DNA from: Desulfuromonadales bacterium | Lineage (GTDB): Bacteria; Desulfobacterota; Desulfuromonadia; Desulfuromonadales; BM103 | DNA length: 64,000 bases | Assembly: GCA_014860225.1 (NCBI GenBank) | Contig: JACZKE010000060.1 | Span: 1 to 64,000, forward strand | Reading direction: 5' to 3' | Shown: positions 51,433-58,595 of the stretch, in pieces | How positions within the stretch are numbered: the first letter of the stretch is position 1 | Layout of the letters: the number at the start of each line of letters is the position of its first letter | The notes under the pieces: model-generated | Told to the model about the DNA's origin: nothing | The model's database searches: none | The model's input: only the letters and a program-made list of their open reading frames with translations | Program-made: the position numbers and the translations under genes

Positions 51433-52023
51433 ATGTTGAAACGCTTTACCCTGTTGCTGATGACAGCCCTTGTTGCTCTGCCCCTGCTCAGCGGCTGTGG
51501 CTACAACCAGATTCAAAAGAATGAAGAAGCGGTCTTTGCCGCCTGGGCGGATGTTGAAGCTACTTACCAGAGACGTGCCGATCTGATTCCCAACCTGGTC
51601 GAGACGGTCAAGGCCTACGCTGCGCATGAACAAGAGACCCTGCAGGCGGTTGTCGAGGCCCGCGCCAGTGTCGGTAATGCCCAGGTCAGCACAGGCGACC
51701 TTGCCGACCCTGCTGCCATGCAAAAATTCCAGGAAGCACAGGGAGCACTTTCCGGTGCCCTTTCCCGTCTGCTGGTCGTCGTTGAGCGGTATCCGGATCT
51801 GAAGGCAAACCAAAACTTCCTCGATCTTCAGCATCAACTTGAGGGAACTGAAAACCGTATCAACGTTGCCCGCCAGCGCTACAATCAAGCTGTACAGTCT
51901 TTCAACGCTTCGATCAGAACCTTTCCAAACAACCTGACGAACAAATTTCTGCTGCACCTTGAGCGCAAGGAACCCTTCAAGGCTGAAGCAGGTGCTGAAA
52001 ATGCGCCAAAGGTGAAGTTTTAA
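51433..52023 (+). CDS. lemA: LemA family protein
   Basis: 196 residues from ATG 51433 (AAAAGGAGCGCCCGCC upstream; longer readings to 51358 are unlikely). The N-terminus is a lipoprotein-like signal, [21 protein letters not shown]. The helical LemA core holds [30 protein letters not shown] and [18 protein letters not shown], all diagnostic. LemA proteins are membrane-anchored helical bundles of unclear function. They usually come with a TPM-domain protein, as here: two such genes follow, the first two bases later. The trio is a common bacterial module connected with envelope stress in some species. Confidence 0.93.
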   Translation: MLKRFTLLLMTALVALPLLSGCGYNQIQKNEEAVFAAWADVEATYQRRADLIPNLVETVKAYAAHEQETLQAVVEARASVGNAQVSTGDLADPAAMQKFQEAQGALSGALSRLLVVVERYPDLKANQNFLDLQHQLEGTENRINVARQRYNQAVQSFNASIRTFPNNLTNKFLLHLERKEPFKAEAGAENAPKVKF

Positions 52024-52025
52024 CA

Positions 52026-52742
52026 ATGCCTGTGCGTCAGTTCATCCTGAACCTTCTGATCTTTCTTCTCCTGCCACTGAACGTTGTGGCTCTCGATGTG
52101 CCGAAACATAACGGTTATGTCAATGATCTCGCCGATGTGATTTCACCCGGAACAGAACTGAAAATCGAGCATTTTCTGCATGGCTTCGAGAACAGTGATT
52201 CGACTCAGTTGGTGGTATTGACTATCGAGTCCCTGGAGGGAGAAGTCCTTGAAGAATACAGTTTGCGTGTCGCAGAAAGCTGGAAAATCGGTCAGAAAGG
52301 TAAGGACAACGGAGCCCTGTTGTTGATCGCCAGGCAGGAGCAACAAATGCGCATCGAGGTCGGCTATGGTCTCGAAGGGCGCCTCACAGACCTGCTCGCC
52401 GGGCGCATCATCGACAATGAAATCAAGCCGCACTTTCAAACCGGAGATTTTGACGGCGGTGTGATCGCCGGGGTCACCGCCATGGCCGAGGCGGTACGTG
52501 GCGAATACCAGGGCAGCGGGGCTACGGGCCAAAACCAAAAACGCAACCCCTTGGGATTGCTGGCTCTGCTCCTCTTTCTCGGCCCCGGCTTAATGCTTCT
52601 TGGCGGAGGTGGTCGGAGCAGCCGACACCGGCGTGGCGGATTCTGGGTCGGCGGCCACGGTGGAGGTGGCGGATTTGGAGGCGGTGGCTTCAGTGGAGGC
52701 GGTGGTGGCTTTGGTGGTGGCGGGTCTTCCGGAGGTTGGTAA
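52026..52742 (+). CDS. TPM-domain membrane protein with Gly-rich tail
   Basis: 238 residues: a signal peptide (LNLLIFLLLPLNVVAL), a periplasmic TPM domain (about 24-160; YVNDLADVISPGTELKIEHFL, GQKGKDNGALLLIARQEQQMRIEVGYGLEG), one membrane span (LGLLALLLFLGPGLMLLGG) and a cytosolic tail of Gly, Ser and Phe repeats ending in GSSGGW. Exactly this layout accompanies LemA in many bacteria. Function is debated; phosphatase activity has been shown for a plant homologue. The gene starts two bases after the lemA stop. Confidence 0.92.
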   Translation: MPVRQFILNLLIFLLLPLNVVALDVPKHNGYVNDLADVISPGTELKIEHFLHGFENSDSTQLVVLTIESLEGEVLEEYSLRVAESWKIGQKGKDNGALLLIARQEQQMRIEVGYGLEGRLTDLLAGRIIDNEIKPHFQTGDFDGGVIAGVTAMAEAVRGEYQGSGATGQNQKRNPLGLLALLLFLGPGLMLLGGGGRSSRHRRGGFWVGGHGGGGGFGGGGFSGGGGGFGGGGSSGGW

Positions 52743-52747
52743 AGGAC

Positions 52748-52795
52748 CGTTTCCGGACGAAAACTTTACCTGTGTTGTCCGGAAATTCCAGATGC
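52748..52795 (+). repeat. Dispersed repeat family C, copy 2
   Basis: Matches 3625-3672 in the same orientation. TTCCGGAC and GTCCGGAA form a perfect 8-bp stem around 18 bases. It lies in the gap between the two TPM genes and may act in processing or termination. Confidence 0.6.
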
Positions 52796-52834
52796 AAGCC
52801 AATTAACTTCTGATGAGCAACATAAAGGTTGTGT

Positions 52835-53464
52835 ATGAAGGCAGCAAAAGACTTCTTCACGGAAGAAGAAATAATGCGCATCGAGTCGGCAGTACAGCAG
52901 GCCGAAAAATTGACCAGCGGCGAAGTTGTACCGATGGTGGTCGACGAGTCTTACGATTACCCGCGTGCAGAAATTCTCGGTGCCGGCTTGTTCTCCCTGG
53001 CTACCGCAGTGTCTCTTAGTTGGGCCTTTTTCGGCGAATCACTCTGGCATTTCCTGTGGCTCTTTGCCCTCTGTTACTTCCCCTTCAAACTACTGATCCG
53101 CAATGTTCCCTCGCTGCGGAGACGTCTTATCCACCCTGCTGAAATCAGCGAGGAGGTTGCGGAGAAGGCGGTTATTTCCTTTCTTGAACAGGGGCTTCAT
53201 CATACCCGCGACGAAACCGGCATTCTCATCCTCATCTCCCTCTTCGAACGCCGGGTCCATGTCCTGGCCGACCGCGGCATCAATGCTGTCGTTCCCGCCA
53301 ACCATTGGGACGGCATCGTGCATACCATCACCGAGGGCATCCACCGCGGCGAAACCTGCAATGCGCTCTGCCTGGCCATCGAGACTTGCGGCCGAATCCT
53401 CGAGGAGCATTTTCCGGCTAAAGATGATGATACTGATGAACTGTCCAATCTTATCCTTGGGTGA
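52835..53464 (+). CDS. TPM-domain protein with two membrane segments
   Basis: 209 residues from ATG 52835. An N-terminal part (FTEEEIMRIESAVQQAEKLTSGEVVPMV) is followed by two membrane helices (residues 50-90), and the second half has VRDETGILI-type TPM features: ETGILILISLFERRVHVLADRGINAVV and WDGIVHTITEGIHRGE. This is the short, cytosol-facing TPM variety that often accompanies LemA. It completes the LemA-TPM-TPM module. It is separated from the preceding gene by a repeat C element of about 50 bases. Function is unknown. Confidence 0.88.
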   Translation: MKAAKDFFTEEEIMRIESAVQQAEKLTSGEVVPMVVDESYDYPRAEILGAGLFSLATAVSLSWAFFGESLWHFLWLFALCYFPFKLLIRNVPSLRRRLIHPAEISEEVAEKAVISFLEQGLHHTRDETGILILISLFERRVHVLADRGINAVVPANHWDGIVHTITEGIHRGETCNALCLAIETCGRILEEHFPAKDDDTDELSNLILG

Positions 53465-53513
53465 TTTGACTGCTTGACAGATGCCGGAAACCTGATCGTT
53501 GCTCGGGAAAACA

Positions 53514-54311
53514 TCAGGGATCGTTGCCGACTGCGACCAGATGGCCGGGTTCCGGGCAATAACAATGCGGTGGCCGCGGAGCTTTGCGCCGATCCTGGTC
53601 AACTCCGACATCAAAGTCAACCACCACTGGCAAGTGGTCTGAATACTTTACCAACGGCACCTGGAAGCTACGCACGTAAATCTCTTTGCTGTGGAGGACA
53701 AAATCAAGACGCCGCCGCGGCTTTTTGCTTGGGTAAGTCGGCAAGCCATCGATGTTGGCATTCTGTAATCCTGTCGCCGCCAGAAACAAGTCGATTTCGC
53801 GATCGCCCCAGAGCATGTTGAAATCCCCCGCAACGACACAGGGCCTTGTGGTCCTCTTCACCAGGTCATACAGGGCGCTCAGTTGATGATGCCGGGTTCG
53901 GGCGCCTAGTGACAGGTGCGCCAGGTAAACTACCAGGTGTTCAAGCTCCAGTTCGATGACCAGCCGTTTCATGCCGCGCTCAAAAAAATGAAAGGTTTCG
54001 TTACGGATTCGATTACGCGCCAAAAATGCATTTCCCTGCTGTTTCAGCACCGGGACACGCCTCCAGATTGATTTCTCGCCGTACTTGATCGCATGCGAAT
54101 GATAGTGGCCAAGCGATTCTGCCAGCTGCTCGACCTGGTTTTGCCCGCCACTGCGATACGATCCCTGATCCACCTCGATCAGGCCGACCAGATCCGGCTC
54201 CAGCTCACGTATGAATTTAGTAATGCGCGCCAGGTTCTTGTGCGAAGTGCGTGCATAGTTATGCATCCACGGACCTGTCGCGTAACAGATATTGTAAAGT
54301 AAAAATCTCAC
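53514..54311 (-). CDS. Endonuclease/exonuclease/phosphatase family protein
   Basis: 265 residues from a GTG start at 54309-54311 (GAGAGG upstream). The EEP fold is clear: LLYNICYATG (Asn), DLVGLIEVDQGS (metal-binding Glu), VVYLAHLSLGAR (His), VVAGDFNMLWGD (Asp, Asn), and KYSDHLPVVVDF (catalytic Asp-His). It could cut DNA, RNA or a phosphodiester lipid; no family-specific motif settles it. No signal peptide is seen. The last 25 residues are basic and unconserved in look. It is convergent with the TPM gene and divergent from dinB. Confidence 0.88.
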   Translation of the reverse strand: MRFLLYNICYATGPWMHNYARTSHKNLARITKFIRELEPDLVGLIEVDQGSYRSGGQNQVEQLAESLGHYHSHAIKYGEKSIWRRVPVLKQQGNAFLARNRIRNETFHFFERGMKRLVIELELEHLVVYLAHLSLGARTRHHQLSALYDLVKRTTRPCVVAGDFNMLWGDREIDLFLAATGLQNANIDGLPTYPSKKPRRRLDFVLHSKEIYVRSFQVPLVKYSDHLPVVVDFDVGVDQDRRKAPRPPHCYCPEPGHLVAVGNDP

Positions 54312-54374
54312 AGAACCTCTCAGGTGGGTTTAAGCTTATCCATGACCCGACACTCTCATGAAACATTAAATCAC

Positions 54375-54386
54375 TATCACGTGATA
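54375..54386. promoter_or_regulatory. TATCACGTGATA palindrome upstream of dinB
   Basis: Perfect 12-base palindrome in the spacer between the EEP gene and dinB. Its TATCAC half is repeated at 54470-54475, in the larger imperfect dyad. Confidence 0.35.
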
Positions 54387-54468
54387 ACGCAAGAGCTGCC
54401 AGACAAGCTTGGGCGAACACTTTTCAGTTCATTGTGTGATCCCTGTCCAGACAGGTATACTGTCACCG

Positions 54469-54489
54469 GTTATCACGAAGTGACTACCA
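54469..54489. promoter_or_regulatory. Imperfect dyad overlapping the dinB promoter, candidate SOS operator
   Basis: GGTTATCAC and GTGACTACC are inverse in seven of nine positions around GAA. It lies 8 bases after a likely -10 (TATACT, 54456-54461; TTGTGT 18 bases before it) and just before the dinB start. GGT...ACC ends recall LexA sites of Geobacter relatives, but spacing is not identical. Confidence 0.35.
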
Positions 54490-54496
54490 GGCCAGA

Positions 54497-55606
54497 ATGG
54501 ACCTCTTATCGCCGACAGGTTATGCGGTGAAGCAGCGCAAGATTATCCATATTGATATGGACGCCTTTTATGCCGCGGTCGAGCAGCGCGACAACCCCTC
54601 GTTGCGCAGAAAACCGGTGATTGTCGGTGGTGAGCCCGGATCCAGAGGTGTGGTAGCGACCTGCTCCTACGAAGCGCGCCGGTATGGTGTTCACTCGGCG
54701 ATGTCTTCGGTGCGGGCTTACCGGCTTTGCCCGCAGGCAATCTTTGTGCGGCCGCGCTTCGAGGCTTACCGCGCCGTGTCGCTCCAGATTCGTGAATTAT
54801 TCCATGAATACACCGATCTGGTCGAACCACTCTCCCTCGACGAAGCTTACCTCGATGTGACCGACAACAAGAAAGGCATCGCATTCGCGACCAGGGTGGC
54901 GCGGGAAATTTTACAGGAGATCCGCAATCGTACCGGACTGACCGCTTCGGCCGGAGTGTCCTACAATAAGTTTCTCGCCAAAGTCGCTTCGGACGTGAAC
55001 AAACCGGCCGGATTAACCGTAGTCACTCCGGAACAGGCTGAGGATTTTATTGCCGAACTGCCGATCCGGCGCTTCCATGGTGTGGGGCGTGTCACCGAAA
55101 AACGTATGCTGGCACGGGGAATAGCAACGGGTGCCGATCTGCGCCGTTGTTCACAGGAGGAGCTGCAGAAATTATTTGGTAAATCGGGCTCTTACTTCTA
55201 CGATATTGCACGGGGGATTGATAATCGTGCGGTGATGCCGAACCGGGTCCGCAAGTCGATCGGTAAAGAGACGACTCTGGAAGAGGATTGTGCTGATAAA
55301 GGTGAAATGATGATTGTTCTCGGCAAGCTGTCCGAGCGGGTCGCTGCCCTTGTCCAGGCCAACGCCACCAGCGGGCTGACCCTGACTCTCAAGATCAGGT
55401 ATGATGACTTCCAGAGCGTCACCCGCAGTCATACTCAGATCGAGCCGATCAATGATGCTGAAACCATGATGCTCCTGGCCGAAACACTGCTCGACAAAAC
55501 CGAGGCCGGCCCGCGACCGGTTCGTCTGCTTGGTTTGATCGTGTCTAACCTGACCACGGACATCCCGCTCGAAGAATCCGCACAGATGGAATTGCCGTTT
55601 CCCTGA
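54497..55606 (+). CDS. dinB: DNA polymerase IV (Y-family)
   Basis: 369 residues. The Y-family core is complete: IIHIDMDAFYAAVEQRDNP (catalytic Asp), YEARRYGVHSAMSS, SLDEAYLDVTD (catalytic Asp-Glu), SAGVSYNKFLAKVASDVNKP, and RFHGVGRVTEKRM (thumb helix-hairpin). The little-finger domain follows from about residue 245. The C-terminus MELPFP is a typical clamp-binding end. It copies past DNA lesions in the SOS response. The start could also be GTG 54527, since the first ten residues are not conserved. A dyad directly upstream may be the repressor site. Confidence 0.95.
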   Translation: MDLLSPTGYAVKQRKIIHIDMDAFYAAVEQRDNPSLRRKPVIVGGEPGSRGVVATCSYEARRYGVHSAMSSVRAYRLCPQAIFVRPRFEAYRAVSLQIRELFHEYTDLVEPLSLDEAYLDVTDNKKGIAFATRVAREILQEIRNRTGLTASAGVSYNKFLAKVASDVNKPAGLTVVTPEQAEDFIAELPIRRFHGVGRVTEKRMLARGIATGADLRRCSQEELQKLFGKSGSYFYDIARGIDNRAVMPNRVRKSIGKETTLEEDCADKGEMMIVLGKLSERVAALVQANATSGLTLTLKIRYDDFQSVTRSHTQIEPINDAETMMLLAETLLDKTEAGPRPVRLLGLIVSNLTTDIPLEESAQMELPFP

Positions 55607-55677
55607 TCAAAAGTGGTCAACAGGTGTCTGGCATGCGGGTGAAGTGGGTACAGGGCGTGACCTCAAGCCACTGTAAG

Positions 55678-55812
55678 CTACTGCGAATCCTGACTTTGCT
55701 TCTTAGCCAAAAGCCGGCGCTTGCGCAGCCTGGCCCGGCCGCCGAAAAAAAGCCCGCATCCGGTTAGGACCCAGACGGTGATAGACAGGATGGTTTCGCT
55801 GGTTGTCAGCAT
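55678..55812 (-). CDS. 44-aa single-span membrane protein
   Basis: A short gene on the minus strand, MLTTSETILSITVWVLTGCG followed by LFFGG and a strongly basic tail (RARLRKRRLLAKK). AAGGAGTCTCAAT before the ATG is a near-perfect ribosome site. One membrane span (residues 7-26) with the positive end inside predicts N-out, C-in. I know no family. It lies between dinB and the XdhC-type gene, antisense to a long open frame that would extend XdhC, which itself is not credible as coding. Confidence 0.6.
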   Translation of the reverse strand: MLTTSETILSITVWVLTGCGLFFGGRARLRKRRLLAKKQSQDSQ

Positions 55813-56050
55813 ATTGAGACTCCTTCGATTACTTATTTTAATCATAGCAGCAGAGACAGTCCCATGCCTTGACGCTCATCAAGTTTTGCCGATCAATGCT
55901 TATGGAACACCTCATACTTCTGCCACACGTGTCATCGATAAAGATTTAAAAACATCCCTTGAGAATTTGAGCAACCCTGATTCACCGTCTATACTTTATG
56001 AAGTATATGCCATCCAGTGTTCGACATGGATCAAAAGCGACCGCGACAAT

Positions 56051-56842
56051 ATGGACGACATCAAACTTTACGAAGAAATGATCAGAATGAAAAAAGCCGG
56101 GCGGGCGGGTGTCCTGGTCACGGTTGTGGAGAGTCGCGGCTCGACCCCACGCAAGGCCGGAGCAAAGATGCTGGTCCGTGACGACAGATCAACCCTTGGT
56201 ACCGTCGGGGGCGGTGCAGTTGAACGGCGGGCATTGCAGGCTGCCAACGAGGTCTTCGCTACGGGTCGGGCGCGTTCGATCGTCTGCGAGCTTACGGAAG
56301 CCCACGGCATGACCTGTGGCGGCAGCCTGCAGCTTTTTCTCGAACCTCTGGCACGTATCCCCCGGCTGTTGATTGTCGGTAAGGGACATATCGGCCAGGC
56401 CTTGCAGGATCTCGGTACCCGCACCGGGTTTGCGGTAACCATGTTGGAACCTCCTGAAGATGAGCAGTCCTGTTGTGAGCTTCGCCAGGAACTGGACTGC
56501 CGGTTGAACGAACAAACGACTTACGTTGTGATCGCGTGCCCGACACATCCTCAGGATTTTCTCGCCGCCAGGATCGTGTTGGAGAATCAGCCCCATTTTG
56601 TCGGCATGGTCGGCAGTCGGCGCAAACGTACGAGCATGGAAACCTATCTGGCAGAGAACGGCTGTAGGGAAACCGCCATCGCCTCGGTGTGTACTCCGGT
56701 CGGACTCGACATCGCTGCCGAAACGCCGGCAGAAATCGCTCTCAGTATTCTGGCCCAGATAGTCCGGGATTATCGCCATTATGATCAACACATTGTCAGC
56801 AATAGTTCTGGCTGCAGGCCGATCCCGACGGATGGGTCGTAG
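56051..56842 (+). CDS. XdhC/CoxI-family molybdenum cofactor maturation protein
   Basis: 263 residues from ATG 56051; the frame is open back to 55721 but that stretch is antisense to a small gene and lacks conservation. The XdhC_CoxI domain is seen in KKAGRAGVLVTVVESRGSTPRKAGAKMLV and GTVGGGAVERRAL, then TCGGSLQLFLEPL. The Rossmann half has LIVGKGHIGQAL and HFVGMVGSRRKR. XdhC binds the Mo cofactor, helps to sulfurate it and hands it to xanthine-dehydrogenase-type enzymes. The overlapping MocA-like gene and the facing Pao-like operon provide the client. Confidence 0.9.
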   Translation: MDDIKLYEEMIRMKKAGRAGVLVTVVESRGSTPRKAGAKMLVRDDRSTLGTVGGGAVERRALQAANEVFATGRARSIVCELTEAHGMTCGGSLQLFLEPLARIPRLLIVGKGHIGQALQDLGTRTGFAVTMLEPPEDEQSCCELRQELDCRLNEQTTYVVIACPTHPQDFLAARIVLENQPHFVGMVGSRRKRTSMETYLAENGCRETAIASVCTPVGLDIAAETPAEIALSILAQIVRDYRHYDQHIVSNSSGCRPIPTDGS

Positions 56843-57395
56843 CAAGCCGCTCCTGCCTGTGGGCGGCAGAACGGTTCTGCAGCAGGTACTCACGGCGCTG
56901 GGAGCTGCCGAACTTGACAAAATTTTTGTGGTTCTGGGCCAGGGAGACCAATTGCTTGCAGACAGCCTTGACGGTTTCCCTGTTTCGATCATCTGGAACC
57001 TGGCACGTGAGAGCGAAATGTCCGATTCTCTGCGTGTGGCTCTGAAGGCTTTGCCGCCTGTTGATCATGGCGTCATGATCTGCCTTGGCGACCAGCCACT
57101 GATCGCTGCCACCACCTATCGCCGACTGGCCCTGGAACATCTCTCCCGACCTGACGCTATCATCCAACCACAGTTCGGAGGTCGCAGAGGACATCCGGTA
57201 CTCCTGCCGGCATCGATTCTCCGGGAGATCACCAATCGGTCTACTTTGCGCGATCTGCTTGCAGCGCAGGCCTCACGGGTGCTGCGTATTGAAGTTGATG
57301 ATCCTGGTATCCTGATGGATCTCGACACCCCTGCAGATTACCGGCGCACCCTCCATTTGTGGGCCTCGCGCAACCATAAAAAAACGGTCCTATAA
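56781..57395 (+). CDS. MocA/MobA-like molybdopterin nucleotidyltransferase
   Basis: 204 residues. Its start overlaps the XdhC gene by 62 bases. Motifs are SAIVLAAGRSRRMGRSKPLLPVGG (nucleotide binding) and VMICLGDQPLIAATTYRRL, with GRRGHPVLLP and LDTPADYRR towards the end, all typical of MocA, which joins CMP to molybdopterin to make MCD. That form is used by the xanthine-oxidase family, including Pao. Together with XdhC it supplies the facing operon. The last residues and the stop codon lie inside a family B repeat, so the C-terminus was probably altered by the insertion. Confidence 0.9.
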   Translation: MINTLSAIVLAAGRSRRMGRSKPLLPVGGRTVLQQVLTALGAAELDKIFVVLGQGDQLLADSLDGFPVSIIWNLARESEMSDSLRVALKALPPVDHGVMICLGDQPLIAATTYRRLALEHLSRPDAIIQPQFGGRRGHPVLLPASILREITNRSTLRDLLAAQASRVLRIEVDDPGILMDLDTPADYRRTLHLWASRNHKKTVL

Positions 57396-57545
57396 CCCAA
57401 AAGAAGGTTTAACGCAGAGACGCAAAGAACGCAGAGTAAATACCTCTTTTTGGGAATAAATGACTTGGCTTTAGTCCTTCTTCTCAGCAACTCTACCGTG
57501 TTTGCGTTAATTATTGGATTGACCTTTGTTCAGGCTATAAATCCG
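57386..57545. repeat. Dispersed inverted-repeat element, family B, copy 2
   Basis: 160 bases closely matching 4637-4792: TCCTATAACCC..., then AACGCAGAGACGCAAAGAACGCAGAG, and at the right GCGTTAATTATTGGATTGACCTTTGTT followed by CTATAAATCC. The ends are inverse copies. It supplies the stop codon of the MocA-like gene. Confidence 0.75.
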
Positions 57546-57580
57546 CAAAAAAAGTCGTCGATAAAACCGTCGACGACTTT
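57546..57580 (-). terminator. Terminator of the Pao-like operon
   Basis: AAAGTCGTCGA and TCGACGACTTT form a perfect 11-bp stem with an 8-base loop. Read on the minus strand it is followed by a T-run. It lies 31 bases past the stop of the FAD subunit. Confidence 0.85.
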
Positions 57581-57610
57581 GAACAACCGGGGATCTGACG
57601 CATCAAAAAG

Positions 57611-58591
57611 CTAATCAGCGATGAATTTCAGCAGCTCCTCTTTGATCAACCCCTTGAACATCGGCACCTTGTAGGCGTTGTGCTCAAGTGGCCGCGCATC
57701 GGCCATGGCTTCCATGGCGGCTAATCCGGCTGCTTCAGCATTCAGAGGCTTGCCCTGCAGGGCCTGCTCGGCCTTTTGACTGCGCCAGGGGATGGGGGCG
57801 GCACCGCTGAGAACTACCCGGGAATCCTTCACAGTGCCGTTATCCATAACCAGAGCGAGGGCAACGCCGGCTACGGCAAAATCCCAGGACTGGCGAGCGC
57901 GTATTTTGCGATAACTCGATTTCAGGCCCGCCGCAGGTTTCGGAAGCTTGATGGCGGTAATGATTTCACCCGCTTCGAGATATATTTCCCGGCGGGGATC
58001 ATCGTTCGGCGCAACATGCAGCTCGCTCAACGGCAGACTACGCTCTCCCTGCGGTCCGCTCACCTGCAGACTTGCATCCAGAGCGAGCAGAGCCGGAGCC
58101 GTGTCGGAAGGGTGGACGATGTAGCAGGCGCTGCCACCGAGAATGCAGTGAAACTGATTCTGCCCGTTGAAGGCAAAACACTCTTTGCCGCCTTTGCGCA
58201 GACAGTCGAATTCTCCACGGTAGTACCAGCAGCGAGGTTTCTGACAAAGGTTACCGCCGAGAGTGCCCTGCTCGCGCAGCTGAGGGCTGGCCACTTCAGC
58301 CGCTGCCTGGGACAACACAGGATAACGGGCTCCGATGTCGGCATCAGTCTCCAGGGTGCGGATGGTTGTCAGGGCTCCGATCAGCAGGCCGCCATCTGAC
58401 AACTTTCTGACTTCCTGAAGGCCTTTGAGGGCGCTGATACTGACCACTTTACCGGCCGGGAAAACGCCGTCGTGCAGACAGCCGAGCAGATCGGTACCGC
58501 CGGCGTGCAGATAAGCATCCTCAGCGGCCTTGAGCTCCTCGACGGCCTTTTTGAGGGTTTCGGGACGCGTGTAACTAAATCCTGGCAGCAT
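57611..58591 (-). CDS. FAD-binding subunit of a PaoABC-like aldehyde oxidoreductase
   Basis: 326 residues with the CutM/XdhB fold: HAGGTDLLGCLHDGVF (FAD pyrophosphate), then TIRTLETDADI and SPQLREQGTLGGNLCQ. A cysteine-rich loop follows (CQKPRCWYYRGEFDC, then KECFAF and FHCILGG), as in E. coli PaoB, where an extra 4Fe-4S cluster sits. The AGGAGG ribosome site overlaps the end of the Mo-subunit gene; spacing is four bases. It takes electrons from the 2Fe-2S subunit. It is the last gene of the operon and is followed by a terminator. Confidence 0.88.
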   Translation of the reverse strand: MLPGFSYTRPETLKKAVEELKAAEDAYLHAGGTDLLGCLHDGVFPAGKVVSISALKGLQEVRKLSDGGLLIGALTTIRTLETDADIGARYPVLSQAAAEVASPQLREQGTLGGNLCQKPRCWYYRGEFDCLRKGGKECFAFNGQNQFHCILGGSACYIVHPSDTAPALLALDASLQVSGPQGERSLPLSELHVAPNDDPRREIYLEAGEIITAIKLPKPAAGLKSSYRKIRARQSWDFAVAGVALALVMDNGTVKDSRVVLSGAAPIPWRSQKAEQALQGKPLNAEAAGLAAMEAMADARPLEHNAYKVPMFKGLIKEELLKFIAD

Positions 58592-58595
58592 GGAA

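Noticed and set aside
55721-56050. N-terminal extension of the XdhC protein
   Set aside because: The stretch has no conserved features, is antisense to a small gene with an excellent ribosome site, and the XdhC fold begins right after ATG 56051.
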